DNA of 64,000 nucleotides. It comes from DAIDJD01 sp035485275. Lineage in GTDB: Bacteria; Oederibacteriota; JAJYGY01; DAIDJD01. Within the stretch, counting starts at the first letter, position 1. Each line of letters starts with the position of its first letter. The notes under the pieces are model-generated. The model worked only from the letters and a program-made list of their open reading frames with translations, was not told the DNA's origin and did not search any database. The stretch is taken from assembly GCA_035485275.1 (NCBI GenBank), contig DATHOE010000031.1, forward strand, positions 1 to 64,000, in the 5' to 3' direction. Shown here piece by piece: positions 1 through 8,562 of this stretch. Position numbers and translations under genes: made by a program.

Positions 1-1869
1 CACCGTGAAGGTGTTGGTGGGGGATGGGGTGAAGGTTTTGGTAGGCGAGAAGGTGAAGCTGTTGGTCGGGCTCACGGTGACCGTGAAGGTCTTGGTCGGG
101 CTGGGGGTGGGGCTGTTGTTGCAGGGGACGCCCATGATCTCCACGTTCTCCCCGACCCAGTAGTAGGTGTTGCAGGTGGGCAGGGTCCAGGTGATGGTCG
201 TGGCGCCGCCGGCCGCGACGGGCCCGTCTTTCTCCGCCCCGCTCACGTCAGGGGCGCCCGAGGCCAGGGCGAATTCCGTGGTCGCGTTGTTGGTGGCTTC
301 GCAGCCCGCGTATTCCGAGCCGCCGGTGGAGCCGTCCTCCAGAAGGGTGGACACCAGGCTGTTGCCCTTGGTCGTCGTCAGGGTGCTGGTGTAGGTGCCC
401 CCCCCGGTCTGCTCGGCGTTGGCGCTGGCCGCGCCCAGGGGGGCGCTTTGGTCGACGTTCTGGAAGAACTCCGCGTCCACGGTGATCGGGTATTCCGAGG
501 CACCGCCGCTCCAGGTCAGCGTCAGGGTTTTGCTGCCCGTGGGTATGGTGGCGCCCGTGAGGTACCAGGTTTCGAAGTCGGTGTCCGCCGTCGTCCCCTG
601 CTGGGTCGGGATCTGGTTGATGCCGGCCGGCCAATGCGCCAGCGGCACGCCGCCCAAGCTGACGCCGGTGAGGATCCCGGCCGCGGTCACATAGGAGGGG
701 TCCCCCATGTAGATCCGCACGAGCAGGAGCGGGTTGGTGGGCAGCGTGGCGGGGCCGTTCACGGTCACCGCGCTGAAGGGGCTGCCGGAACTGCCGCCGG
801 CGTATTCCGTGCCCGCGGAATACAGGCTCGGCGCAGGGCCGCAGCTGGTGGGGACGGTCGTGGGCGAGGGCGTCGCGGTCCAGTTCGGCGTGGGCGTCGG
901 GCTTTGGGGGTTGGGGCACTTGTTCATCAGCACCAGGGAGGCCAGGAAGACCGTGTCCTTGGCGGCGTAGGTGGTGTTGTTGTAGAGGTCGTACATGGTG
1001 GCGTCCTGGCCCACGCTGAAGGCCGGGGAACCGGGGGTGTAGGAGGCGATCTGTGGGCAGGGTTCGCTGCCGCAGATGGGGAGCTGGCCCGAAGGCCCGG
1101 TCCAAAGCACCGCCTGGGTGCTGGGGTTCATGATCTCGTCGGCGTACTTGCCGTCGGACACGTCGCCGTCGTCCACGTTGTAGATGTTCCCGCCGGCGCG
1201 GCTGAAGCTGACGTCGTTGGGGTTGCACACGGGGTTGTCCGCGCAGTTCCAGTTCAGGCCCACCGGCTCGGGCCCGGGGCCGTCCTCGGTGGTCTCGTTG
1301 GCGTGCCACACGTTCATGCCGTCGGCGAAGACCAGGGTGGTCTCCGTGGTGTCCGAGGCGAGCTGGTAGACGATGACCAGGAAGCCGGACTGGGCGATGC
1401 CGATGGAGGAGACCGAGCCGCTGGCCCAGGAATAGCTGGTTCCCGTGGCGCTCACCAGGGCGGTGACGTCAAAGCGCAGCGTGGTGTACCACAAAGGGCT
1501 CCACAGGAAATTGGTGGTCGCGTTGGTGGCCGTGACGCCGGTGCCGTTGAAGGTGGCGGTGGTGACCGGGGTGGCGGTGTTCTCGTCCTCCACCAGCCAG
1601 AAGTAGGCTTGGACAACGACCGCGCCCGCGGGAAGGGCGACGCTGAAGTTGTTGCCGGCGGTGGATTCGACCTCGGTGTAGTTCAGGCCGATGCCGGTGA
1701 TGGTGTTGAATTGGGTGAGGGATTCCGGGGCGACCGGGGTGGGAGCGGAGCTGTTGCACGAAGTCACGCCCGTGCCGCCGAGGGCGAAGGCGCGCAAGGG
1801 ACACAGCAGCAACAAAACGAGCAGGGCCCAGGTCTTCGGCGCCTTAAGAATTTTTTGGGTCTGTGCCAT
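1..1869 (-). CDS. secreted modular protein with Ser/Thr-Pro linker, C-terminus outside window
   Basis: The reading frame opens with ATG at 1869 after a GAGAGGG ribosome site and runs off the left edge without a stop, so only the first 623 residues are visible. A Sec signal peptide covers about residues 1-29 (hydrophobic core, then RAFA before LGG). An N-terminal beta-rich domain follows and is clearly homologous to that of the protein at 15932-19378 (both carry LTQFNTI and FADG...NVWH...NET). Next is a module of about 200 residues (PAGINQI, DTDFETWYLTG) also found in the protein at 31910-36715. It ends with ENVEIMGVPC, and Cys583 is followed directly by a Ser/Thr-Pro linker (SPTKTFT type). 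The missing part probably carries the C-terminal Ig-like and sorting-like domains of its paralogue. It is likely a cell-surface protein; no enzymatic function is visible. Confidence 0.85.
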   Translation of the reverse strand, partial: MAQTQKILKAPKTWALLVLLLLCPLRAFALGGTGVTSCNSSAPTPVAPESLTQFNTITGIGLNYTEVESTAGNNFSVALPAGAVVVQAYFWLVEDENTATPVTTATFNGTGVTATNATTNFLWSPLWYTTLRFDVTALVSATGTSYSWASGSVSSIGIAQSGFLVIVYQLASDTTETTLVFADGMNVWHANETTEDGPGPEPVGLNWNCADNPVCNPNDVSFSRAGGNIYNVDDGDVSDGKYADEIMNPSTQAVLWTGPSGQLPICGSEPCPQIASYTPGSPAFSVGQDATMYDLYNNTTYAAKDTVFLASLVLMNKCPNPQSPTPTPNWTATPSPTTVPTSCGPAPSLYSAGTEYAGGSSGSPFSAVTVNGPATLPTNPLLLVRIYMGDPSYVTAAGILTGVSLGGVPLAHWPAGINQIPTQQGTTADTDFETWYLTGATIPTGSKTLTLTWSGGASEYPITVDAEFFQNVDQSAPLGAASANAEQTGGGTYTSTLTTTKGNSLVSTLLEDGSTGGSEYAGCEATNNATTEFALASGAPDVSGAEKDGPVAAGGATTITWTLPTCNTYYWVGENVEIMGVPCNNSPTPSPTKTFTVTVSPTNSFTFSPTKTFTPSPTNTFTV

Positions 1870-2027
1870 GACCCTCTCACGTGCTATAGTTCGATTCCGG
1901 ACCGCAAAGTAGGGGCCGGGCCGTACACTGTGTTAGCTGGATTGCAAGATAAACACTTTCAAAAGCAGGAACCTTGATTCATCTCGGATCACGAAATACG
2001 ATTTCGCGATCACGGTCTGGCGTCGAA

Positions 2028-3485
2028 ATGCTGATAGCCAATTATAGTGATTTTGGTTTTTTTAACGCCCCGGTTTCAGAGATTAAGTGGTCGAAATTAG
2101 TCTTTTGTACAATATGCATATATTTTTGTGCTATTGCGATTTTGGGGGGCTGTTCGTCTAAAAGCCCTTTGCCCTTCCCGGAAAAGCCATCCTGGGTCGC
2201 CCTTGGCGAAGACGCAGAGTCCCGCTTCGGCTACAGGGCTTGCTTTGCCGGGGACCTGAATGGCAGCGGCTATTGCGCCCTGATTGTCGGCGCCCCGGGC
2301 TATGACCGCGATCGTGGGAAGGTCTACGTGTACCTGGGCGGCCCCCATGGACTGTCGCAAAAACCCGATTGGACCTTTGAGGGAGAAGCCCCGGGCGACG
2401 CCTTCGGCGACCGCGTGGGCTCGGCCGGGGACCTCAATGGGGACGGCTACGGGGACGTCTACGTCACGGCCTCGTCCTGGGGCAAGGGCCAGGGGAAGGT
2501 CTACGTCTTCTACGGCGGCCCCAAGGGCTTGCCATCGAGAGCCTCCTGGACCGCGCACGGAGTGGGGAAGCCGCCCCTTTCCTTCGGGGACTGCACGGTC
2601 CCGACCGGCGACCTCAACGGCGACGGCTATGACGACCTGGCGGTGGGCGCCTACGGCTTCGACGGCACCCGGGGCGAGGTCTTCGTTTTCTACGGCTCCA
2701 AAAAAGGCTTGGACAGGACCGCGGGCTGGCGCGTCCAGGGCGAGGCCAGGGGGGACCAGCTCGGTTACGGCCTGGGCCCTGCCGGGGACGTCAACCGGGA
2801 CGGCTACGACGACCTGATCATCGCCGCGAAATACCACAGCGAAGGCGTCCCCCAGCAGGGCAAGGCCTACCTCTATGAAGGCGGCCCCAAGGGCCTCGCA
2901 ACGGCCTCCTGGACGGCCTTGGGCGACAGCAAGGCCGCCAACCTCGGCACGCGGGTCTACGGCTGCGGCGACCTCCAGGGCGGCGGCTATCCCGACGTGC
3001 TCATCGGCGCGCCCTACGCCCAGGGAGGCAAGGGCGAGGTCCTGGCCTATGCCGGCGGGCCGGAGGGACTGGCGAAGAGCCCCTTCATGCGCTTGGCGGC
3101 CCTGGACGGCCGCACGGGTTTCGGCTTCTGCCTCGGGCCGCTGGGAAGGATGGGACAGGACCGTGAACCCGGTTTCTTTGTCTCCAGCCGCGGCGACGCG
3201 GGCGGCGTCGTGGACATCTATGAGTACAGCCCCGGACAGGGGCCCGTCCTGCTGCAGAGCATCCGCGGAAGCCACAAGGACGACCGCTTCGGGATGTGGT
3301 GCGCGCCGGTCGGGGACATCCGTGGGATGGGGACCGCTGACTTGTGCGTCAGCGACGACACGGACGGCCCCGGGCGGGTCGAAGTTTATTACGGCAATGC
3401 GCCGGATTCCGGCCTGAAAAATCCGGACGCCGCCCTGGCCTATTTTTTGGGCAACGCGAAAAAACAGGGCCCTAGGACACCGTAA
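2028..3485 (+). CDS. FG-GAP (integrin alpha-like) repeat lipoprotein
   Basis: The protein has about 485 residues. Its N-terminus holds a hydrophobic stretch ending in AILGGC, a plausible lipobox, so it is probably an anchored lipoprotein. The rest is a run of about seven FG-GAP repeats of some 60 residues with the calcium-binding pattern DLNGDGY.D (for example GDLNGDGYGDVYV and GDVNRDGYDDLII) followed by GKVYVYLGGP-type strands, as in integrin alpha beta-propellers. Such propellers usually bind ligands or glycans outside the cell. The start is uncertain: a TTG at 1974 has a close AGGA, but ATG 2028 gives a more compact signal sequence. The first 130 bases are much more AT-rich than the rest of the gene. 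It runs away from the truncated gene on the left and precedes the GH36 operon by 98 bases. Confidence 0.85.
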   Translation: MLIANYSDFGFFNAPVSEIKWSKLVFCTICIYFCAIAILGGCSSKSPLPFPEKPSWVALGEDAESRFGYRACFAGDLNGSGYCALIVGAPGYDRDRGKVYVYLGGPHGLSQKPDWTFEGEAPGDAFGDRVGSAGDLNGDGYGDVYVTASSWGKGQGKVYVFYGGPKGLPSRASWTAHGVGKPPLSFGDCTVPTGDLNGDGYDDLAVGAYGFDGTRGEVFVFYGSKKGLDRTAGWRVQGEARGDQLGYGLGPAGDVNRDGYDDLIIAAKYHSEGVPQQGKAYLYEGGPKGLATASWTALGDSKAANLGTRVYGCGDLQGGGYPDVLIGAPYAQGGKGEVLAYAGGPEGLAKSPFMRLAALDGRTGFGFCLGPLGRMGQDREPGFFVSSRGDAGGVVDIYEYSPGQGPVLLQSIRGSHKDDRFGMWCAPVGDIRGMGTADLCVSDDTDGPGRVEVYYGNAPDSGLKNPDAALAYFLGNAKKQGPRTP

Positions 3486-3540
3486 ATCACCTTATTTGGG
3501 CAGTTTTGGTGTGTTTTCCAGTGAGACGCCCTTCTCCGGG

Positions 3541-3566
3541 GTCTGCTATAGATGTTGGTAGCAGAC
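3541..3566 (+). promoter_or_regulatory. perfect 8-bp inverted repeat upstream of GH36 gene
   Basis: GTCTGCTA (3541-3548) and TAGCAGAC (3559-3566) are perfect inverted repeats around a 10-base spacer. A TATAGA that could serve as a -10 box lies at 3547-3552. The element ends just before the GGAG ribosome site of the GH36 gene. It could be a dimeric repressor operator overlapping a promoter, or a 5' UTR hairpin; the sequence does not decide. Confidence 0.45.
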
Positions 3567-3583
3567 ACCTCTGGAGCCCATCA

Positions 3584-5839
3584 ATGAGCACATCTTTTGA
3601 ATCCGTGGAAAGCGCCAGCCTGCGCGTGGACGCAGGACGGACTGAACTTTGGATCGCCGGAAAAGCCGTTTTGCGGGACTTGAGCGTCAGGGCCTTCGGC
3701 GAGACCTGGGCCGCCCAGGCCTTCCAGCTCGGCGAGCCGGGCGTGGCGACGGGCAAGGGGACGGACGGCTTCGGCGACTTCGTTGAGCAGCGCTGGACCG
3801 GGCCTTCGGTGCCCCGGGCGCTCGCCCCGGACTCGCCGCCGTCCGCAGCGGCCTTTGAACTGGGCTTGAGGATCCGTTTCTATCCCCAAAAAGGCCTGGC
3901 GGCCTGCTGGCTTTTGTACGGGGGCGGTGAAGCCCTCAAGGCGGACGGCGCGGCCGTCATCAGCATGCCGGTCCTGGAGGGCTTCGCCGAAGGGATGGCC
4001 GCCTGGAGGAACACCTCCTGGTGGACCCAGCCCAAGGTGGTGGACGACCCCAACAAGATCCCCGCGCCCTGCCAGCACCTGCTCTGGCGCCGCGCGGACG
4101 GGACCTACGGGGTCCTGCTGCCCTTGGGCGGGCAGGGAGCCAAGGCCTCCCTGGGCGCGTTCAAGGACGTCTTCGGCCTGAACCTGGCCAGCGGGGCCCC
4201 GGGTTTGAAGGCCGCTGAGATCCCCGCCTTTGTGGTGGGTTTGGGGGAGGACTGCTTCGCCCTGAACGAGTCCGTGTTCGCGCTGGCGGCCCATTCCATG
4301 GGGGGCTCCTTCGCCGGCCGCAAGTCCAAGCCCTTCCCCGAGATCTTCGAGGGCATCGGCTGGTGCAGCTGGAACACCTACTACTACCATGTCAACGAAG
4401 CCAAGCTGGTGGCGACCGCGGAGTCCTTCGCCAAGGCCGGCTTTCCCATAAAGTATTTCCTCATCGACGACGGCTGGTCCCAGTTGAAGGAGGACCCCAG
4501 CCGTCCCCAGCACCCGGACAAGCCCTGGGACGGGACCGCGACGATGCTGTGGGATTTCCCGGCGGACCCCGCCAAATTCCCGAACGGCCTCAAGGGCGCC
4601 CTGGAAAAGGTGAAGGCCGTGTGCGGCGTGGAGAAGCTGGGCGTCTGGCACGCATTCCTGGGATACTGGTCCTACGTGCATCCGCAGTCGCCGCTGGCCA
4701 AGGCCATGGGCGACACGCTGATCCAGGGCACGGGCGGCGGCCTGGTCCCGGATCCACGCCAGGGCAAGGCCCTGCGCTTCTACCGCGAATGGTACCGCTA
4801 CCTGGCGGCGGAGGGCGTGAGCTTCCTCAAGGTGGACGACCAGTCCTCGGCCCAGTTCGCGTACCGGGGAGTCCTGCCCCTGCAGGAGGCCGCCCAGGGC
4901 CTTGAGAACGCCCTGCAGACCGCCGTGGCGGAGAACTTCAAGGGCGCCCTGATCAACTGCATGGCCATGTCCTGGGAGAACGTGTCGGCCATGGACCGCT
5001 CCAATGTGATCCGCTCCAGCAACGACTTCCTGCCCAACATCCCGGAGAACGCGCCCCAGCACCTCATCTCGAACATCTACAATTCGTTCTGGATCGGCTG
5101 CGTCGCCACGCCGGACTTCGACATGTTCGAATCGCACCACGCCAAGGGCCAGAACCACGCCCTCCTGCGCGCCCTCTCCGGCGGGCCCGTGTATTTCACG
5201 GACCGGCCCGGCGAGGAGCAGTGGGACCTGCTGTGGAAGCTGGTCACCGCCGACGGACGCCTGCTGCGGGCCGACCAGCCCGCGCTGCCCACCCGCGACA
5301 GCATGTTCTGGGAGCCTTTGGAGCGCCCCCAGCCCCTGAAGTGCTTCACGCGCATGGGCGACGCAGGGGCGATCGGGCTCTTCAACGTCTACCGCGCCAA
5401 CGAATCCATCTCGGCCTCCCTGAAGCCCTCCGACGTGGAGGGGATCCAGGGGCGGCGTTTCCTCGACTATGAGCACTTCAGCGGCAGGGCCGTGGTCCTG
5501 GAGCGGGACGAGGCCATGACCACGCGCCTGGATGTGGACGGCAAGGAGCTCCACCTATTGGTGCCGATGGAGGAGGGTTTCGCCGCCGCGGGCCTGCTGG
5601 ACAAGTTCCTGGCCCCCCGGGCCGTGGAATCCGTGCGCCACGGCAAGGGCGTGGTGCAGGTGCGCCTGCGCGAGTCCGGCCGTTTCGGGTTCTACAGCGA
5701 GAGCCCGGTCGCGTCCGTGGACTTCGGCGGCGTCCCGGCCAGGGTCGTTTCGGGCCCCGGGCATTGGTATGTCGCCGCGCCGGACGCGAAGCCGGCCGGC
5801 CCCTGCGACGTGCGCATCCAGCTCGGCGCGGCGCGATGA
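3584..5839 (+). CDS. GH36 alpha-galactosidase of the raffinose synthase/Sip1 type
   Basis: The 751-residue protein has no signal peptide, so it should act in the cytoplasm. Family motifs are clear: GWCSWNTYY near residue 257, FLIDDGWSQ near 292, FLKVDDQ with the expected catalytic nucleophile Asp418, and RSSNDF with the expected acid/base Asp481. Bacterial and archaeal members of this branch hydrolyse or transfer alpha-galactosyl groups; plant members make raffinose. ATG 3584 is chosen because GGAG stands 8 bases upstream; an earlier GTG at 3506 in frame lacks a site. It overlaps the next gene by 4 bases (ATGA), so the two are translationally coupled. With galactokinase elsewhere in the window, release of galactose inside the cell is the likeliest role. 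Exact specificity (galactose or N-acetylgalactosamine) cannot be read from sequence. Confidence 0.88.
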   Translation: MSTSFESVESASLRVDAGRTELWIAGKAVLRDLSVRAFGETWAAQAFQLGEPGVATGKGTDGFGDFVEQRWTGPSVPRALAPDSPPSAAAFELGLRIRFYPQKGLAACWLLYGGGEALKADGAAVISMPVLEGFAEGMAAWRNTSWWTQPKVVDDPNKIPAPCQHLLWRRADGTYGVLLPLGGQGAKASLGAFKDVFGLNLASGAPGLKAAEIPAFVVGLGEDCFALNESVFALAAHSMGGSFAGRKSKPFPEIFEGIGWCSWNTYYYHVNEAKLVATAESFAKAGFPIKYFLIDDGWSQLKEDPSRPQHPDKPWDGTATMLWDFPADPAKFPNGLKGALEKVKAVCGVEKLGVWHAFLGYWSYVHPQSPLAKAMGDTLIQGTGGGLVPDPRQGKALRFYREWYRYLAAEGVSFLKVDDQSSAQFAYRGVLPLQEAAQGLENALQTAVAENFKGALINCMAMSWENVSAMDRSNVIRSSNDFLPNIPENAPQHLISNIYNSFWIGCVATPDFDMFESHHAKGQNHALLRALSGGPVYFTDRPGEEQWDLLWKLVTADGRLLRADQPALPTRDSMFWEPLERPQPLKCFTRMGDAGAIGLFNVYRANESISASLKPSDVEGIQGRRFLDYEHFSGRAVVLERDEAMTTRLDVDGKELHLLVPMEEGFAAAGLLDKFLAPRAVESVRHGKGVVQVRLRESGRFGFYSESPVASVDFGGVPARVVSGPGHWYVAAPDAKPAGPCDVRIQLGAAR

Positions 5840-7089
5840 AGCTGGCGGTGCTGGGCGCCGGCGGCCGCGGTTTCGAGCTCGCCAGGCAGGTGCGCCGCCA
5901 GGCGCCCTGGATGGAGATCAGCGCCGTGGCCGAGCCCAGGGCGGACCAGCGCGGGAATTTCGCGCGCGAATTCGACCTGCCGGCCGAGGCTCTGTTCAAG
6001 GATTGGCGCTCCCTGATGGAGGCCCCCACCGGCTGCCAGGCGGCCATCGTCGCGACCATGGACCGGGACCACCGCGGCCCCACGGAGGCGGCCCTGGCCC
6101 GGGGCTGGCACCTGCTGCTGGAGAAGCCCCTGGCGCCGGACTGGGAGGACTGCCTGGCCATGGCCGAGGCCTGGCGCAAGGCCGGCTCCATGCTGGCGGT
6201 CTGCCATTCCCTGCGCTACCACCAGGCCTTTGTGAAGGCCCACGCCTGGGTGGAATCCGGCCGCGTGGGGAAGATCCAGAGCCTGGACCTCCTGGAGCAG
6301 GTGGGTTATTGGCACTTCGCCCACAGCTTCGTGCGCGGGAACTGGGCCAAGCAGGACGCCTCGACTTTCGTGCTCCTGGCGAAAAGCTGCCACGACATCG
6401 ACCTGGTGCAGTGGTTCATGCGGGAGCCCTGCGTTTCGGTCGCCTCCTACGGGTCCCTGGCGCAGTTCACGCCGGCCTCCGAGCCCGCCGGGGCCACGGA
6501 CTATTGCCACCAGGGCTGCGCGGCCAAGGACTGCGCCTACGACGCCCGCAAGCTCTACGCGCCCAAGGCGCCCTGCTGGGGCTTCGTTGAGCACACCGCC
6601 TCCGTCCGCGGCTGCAGCCCCGCCGAGGCGGCCGAGGCCATGATCAAGGGCCGCGAGGGCCGCTGCGTGTACCGCTGCGACAACGACGTGGCCGACCACC
6701 AAAGCGTCCTGATGCGTTATGCCGGCGGGGCCGTGGCCACCTTCACGCTCACCGCCTTCACCGTGGACTGCGCCCGCCGCCTGAGGATAGAGGGGACGGA
6801 GGGCACGATCGACCTGGAGGAGACGCCGGAAGGGGAGCGCCTGAGCCTGAGGCGCTTCGACGGACTCGGCGAGGAGCTCTTCCTGCCGAAGCAGCAGGGC
6901 AGCCACGGGGGCGCGGACGCGCTTTTGGTCGGGGCCTGGCTCGACAGCGTCCGCACGGGCAAGGGCGAGGCCGTGCGCAGCGGCATGGAGGAGTCCCTGG
7001 CCGGCCACAGGATCGTGTTCGCGGCGGAGCGTTCGAGGAAGGAAGGCCGCATGGTGGATGTGCAGGCGGCCTTGGCCGGGAAGGCTTGA
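5836..7089 (+). CDS. Gfo/Idh/MocA family NAD(P)-dependent oxidoreductase
   Basis: The 417-residue protein starts with a Rossmann fold (MKLAVLGAGGRGFELA) and carries the family lysine motif LLLEKPLAP near residue 95, followed by the alpha/beta C-terminal domain (KSCHDIDLVQWFM). A Cys-rich insertion with the pattern DYCHQGC..KDCAYDARK sits near residue 220, as in one subgroup of these sugar dehydrogenases. Members oxidise or reduce sugars and cyclitols; GH109 glycosidases share the fold. Its ATG overlaps the TGA of the GH36 gene, so the two products probably work on the same sugar. A rho-independent terminator follows directly. Confidence 0.88.
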   Translation: MKLAVLGAGGRGFELARQVRRQAPWMEISAVAEPRADQRGNFAREFDLPAEALFKDWRSLMEAPTGCQAAIVATMDRDHRGPTEAALARGWHLLLEKPLAPDWEDCLAMAEAWRKAGSMLAVCHSLRYHQAFVKAHAWVESGRVGKIQSLDLLEQVGYWHFAHSFVRGNWAKQDASTFVLLAKSCHDIDLVQWFMREPCVSVASYGSLAQFTPASEPAGATDYCHQGCAAKDCAYDARKLYAPKAPCWGFVEHTASVRGCSPAEAAEAMIKGREGRCVYRCDNDVADHQSVLMRYAGGAVATFTLTAFTVDCARRLRIEGTEGTIDLEETPEGERLSLRRFDGLGEELFLPKQQGSHGGADALLVGAWLDSVRTGKGEAVRSGMEESLAGHRIVFAAERSRKEGRMVDVQAALAGKA

Positions 7090-7119
7090 GCGCCGCCCGC
7101 TCGGGGCGGCGCCCGTTTT
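7090..7119 (+). terminator. rho-independent terminator of the GH36 operon
   Basis: A 9-bp GC stem (7090-7098 with 7104-7112), loop GCTCG, is followed by CCGTTTTGG. It overlaps the stop codon of the oxidoreductase gene. Confidence 0.7.
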
Positions 7120-7182
7120 GGTCCGGAGTTTTGCGGCGGAAAATCAGGGGGAATTAAAAAACCAAAAACGGACGGCGGGGGC

Positions 7183-8562
7183 CTAGTGGTGGGCGGATTG
7201 CGCGGACCAGGGCACTCCGTTGTAGCTGGGCGAGCCGACCAGGACGTAGGAGTGCAGCCAGTTGTACCCGGTGCCGGCCTCCCAGACGCCCTGGTTGGCC
7301 AGCCGTATGCTGTATTCGGGCCGGCGGCGCAGCGCCGGGGCGGGGTCTGGGAGGTTCAGGAAGACGTAGTAATAGCCCGCGGCCAGGCTGGAGGGGATGG
7401 CCTCGCTGAAGGGGACCGTGATCGTGGCGCCCGGCTGCCAGTCGCGGGGGTCCGCCGCCAGGGGCAGGTGCAGCTCGGCCCCGCCCTTGGCGGCGCGCAG
7501 CACCAATTCCGCGTCGCGGGGGTTGTAGGGCGCTGCGAAACCGTCGTTCACCAGGCTCAGGGAGCCCTGCAGGCGGTATCCCTGGGCCACCTGGTCGGGC
7601 AGGTCCGCCTGCAGCAGGCGCAGGCGGTAGCCCAGGCGTTGGCTGATCTGCGGCTTGCAGCCCGCCTGGGCCCAGCGTGCCAGCACTTTGGGCTCATACT
7701 GCCCGCCCAGCTCGCTGTAATGGAAGCGGGCCAGCTGGTTCACGGCGTTGGCGCAGTCCGCCGATAGGGCGCAATAGTTGCAGGTCTCCCCGCTCATGAC
7801 CACGTAGCGGGTCTCCCGCGCCATCCAGGCCTTCTGGCCCTCCAGCGTGTCTTCGTCGTGCTGGGAATAGGTCCCCCAGTCGTCGTCCGAGGCCAGGAAG
7901 CAGTCGTTGTGGAAGCCGAGCCGCGCCTGATCCGAGCCGTTGTGGGCCTGGTCCGCGCCGATGTTGGAGCGGTCGAAGAGGTATTCCATCTTGTGCCGCG
8001 GATAGCGCAGGACCAGCATGCGGTCCTTGGGGAGCGCGTCCAGCAGGGCCTTGAGCACGGCGGAATGCGCGTCGGCGTTGTCCAGCCCGTTGGAGCTGTC
8101 GTGCCATTCGCCCCAGCGGCCGATGAAGCCGACCTGCACGAAGGCGATCACGTCCGAGTCGCGCTGCAGCAGGGGCTTGAGCTGGGCGATATGGGCCTGC
8201 ATGCGGTCCAGGGGCGCGTCCGGGCCGGCCTGGTCGAAGTTGTACACGAAGCGCGGCACCAGCTTCACCCCGGCCGCGCGCGCCTCGGCGAATTCGGCGT
8301 CGGCAGCCTGCAAAAAGGAGTCCGGAAGCGGCACGGTGCGCCAGGGATCCATGCAGAAGATCTGGCGCACCAGGGTCACGTGCTTCTGGGTGCGCAAGGC
8401 GACCAGGTCCTGGAGGCTGGGGGCCTTGCAGACATAGGTGACGGAAAATCCGCGTTCCGGGGAGCTGAAATCCGAGGGATCCGGGCTGAAGGCGACGCTT
8501 TTCGCCTGGACAGCGCCGGCGCCGGCGAGAAGGGCCAGAAGCAGCAGCCCGAGCCTGCTCAT
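7183..8562 (-). CDS. secreted DUF4874/DUF4832 protein, putative glycoside-hydrolase-like TIM barrel
   Basis: The 459-residue protein begins MSRLGLLLLALLAGAGAVQA, a signal peptide. The mature part has the hallmarks shared with five other proteins in this window: SSPERG at the N-terminus, RFVYNFDQAG, FVQVGFIGRWGEWHDSSNG, GFHNDCFLASDDDWGT, SGETC and a beta-sandwich C-terminus ending DPAPALRRRPEYSIRLAN. Pfam places DUF4832 and DUF4874 near TIM-barrel glycosidases; catalysis is not established, but the Glu of WGEWH is a natural candidate residue. The ATG (8562) overlaps the TGA of the upstream paralogue by 4 bases, so start choice is firm. It is the last gene of an operon divergent from an AraC gene. 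It lacks a Ser/Thr-Pro linker and C-terminal anchor, so it may be free in the periplasm or medium. Confidence 0.82.
   Translation of the reverse strand: MSRLGLLLLALLAGAGAVQAKSVAFSPDPSDFSSPERGFSVTYVCKAPSLQDLVALRTQKHVTLVRQIFCMDPWRTVPLPDSFLQAADAEFAEARAAGVKLVPRFVYNFDQAGPDAPLDRMQAHIAQLKPLLQRDSDVIAFVQVGFIGRWGEWHDSSNGLDNADAHSAVLKALLDALPKDRMLVLRYPRHKMEYLFDRSNIGADQAHNGSDQARLGFHNDCFLASDDDWGTYSQHDEDTLEGQKAWMARETRYVVMSGETCNYCALSADCANAVNQLARFHYSELGGQYEPKVLARWAQAGCKPQISQRLGYRLRLLQADLPDQVAQGYRLQGSLSLVNDGFAAPYNPRDAELVLRAAKGGAELHLPLAADPRDWQPGATITVPFSEAIPSSLAAGYYYVFLNLPDPAPALRRRPEYSIRLANQGVWEAGTGYNWLHSYVLVGSPSYNGVPWSAQSAHH

Noticed and set aside
448..1977. Long plus-strand reading frame opposite the truncated surface protein
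   Set aside because: It is antisense to a gene with a signal peptide and paralogue-supported domains; its translation is Gly/Arg/Val-rich low-complexity text typical of high-GC shadow frames.
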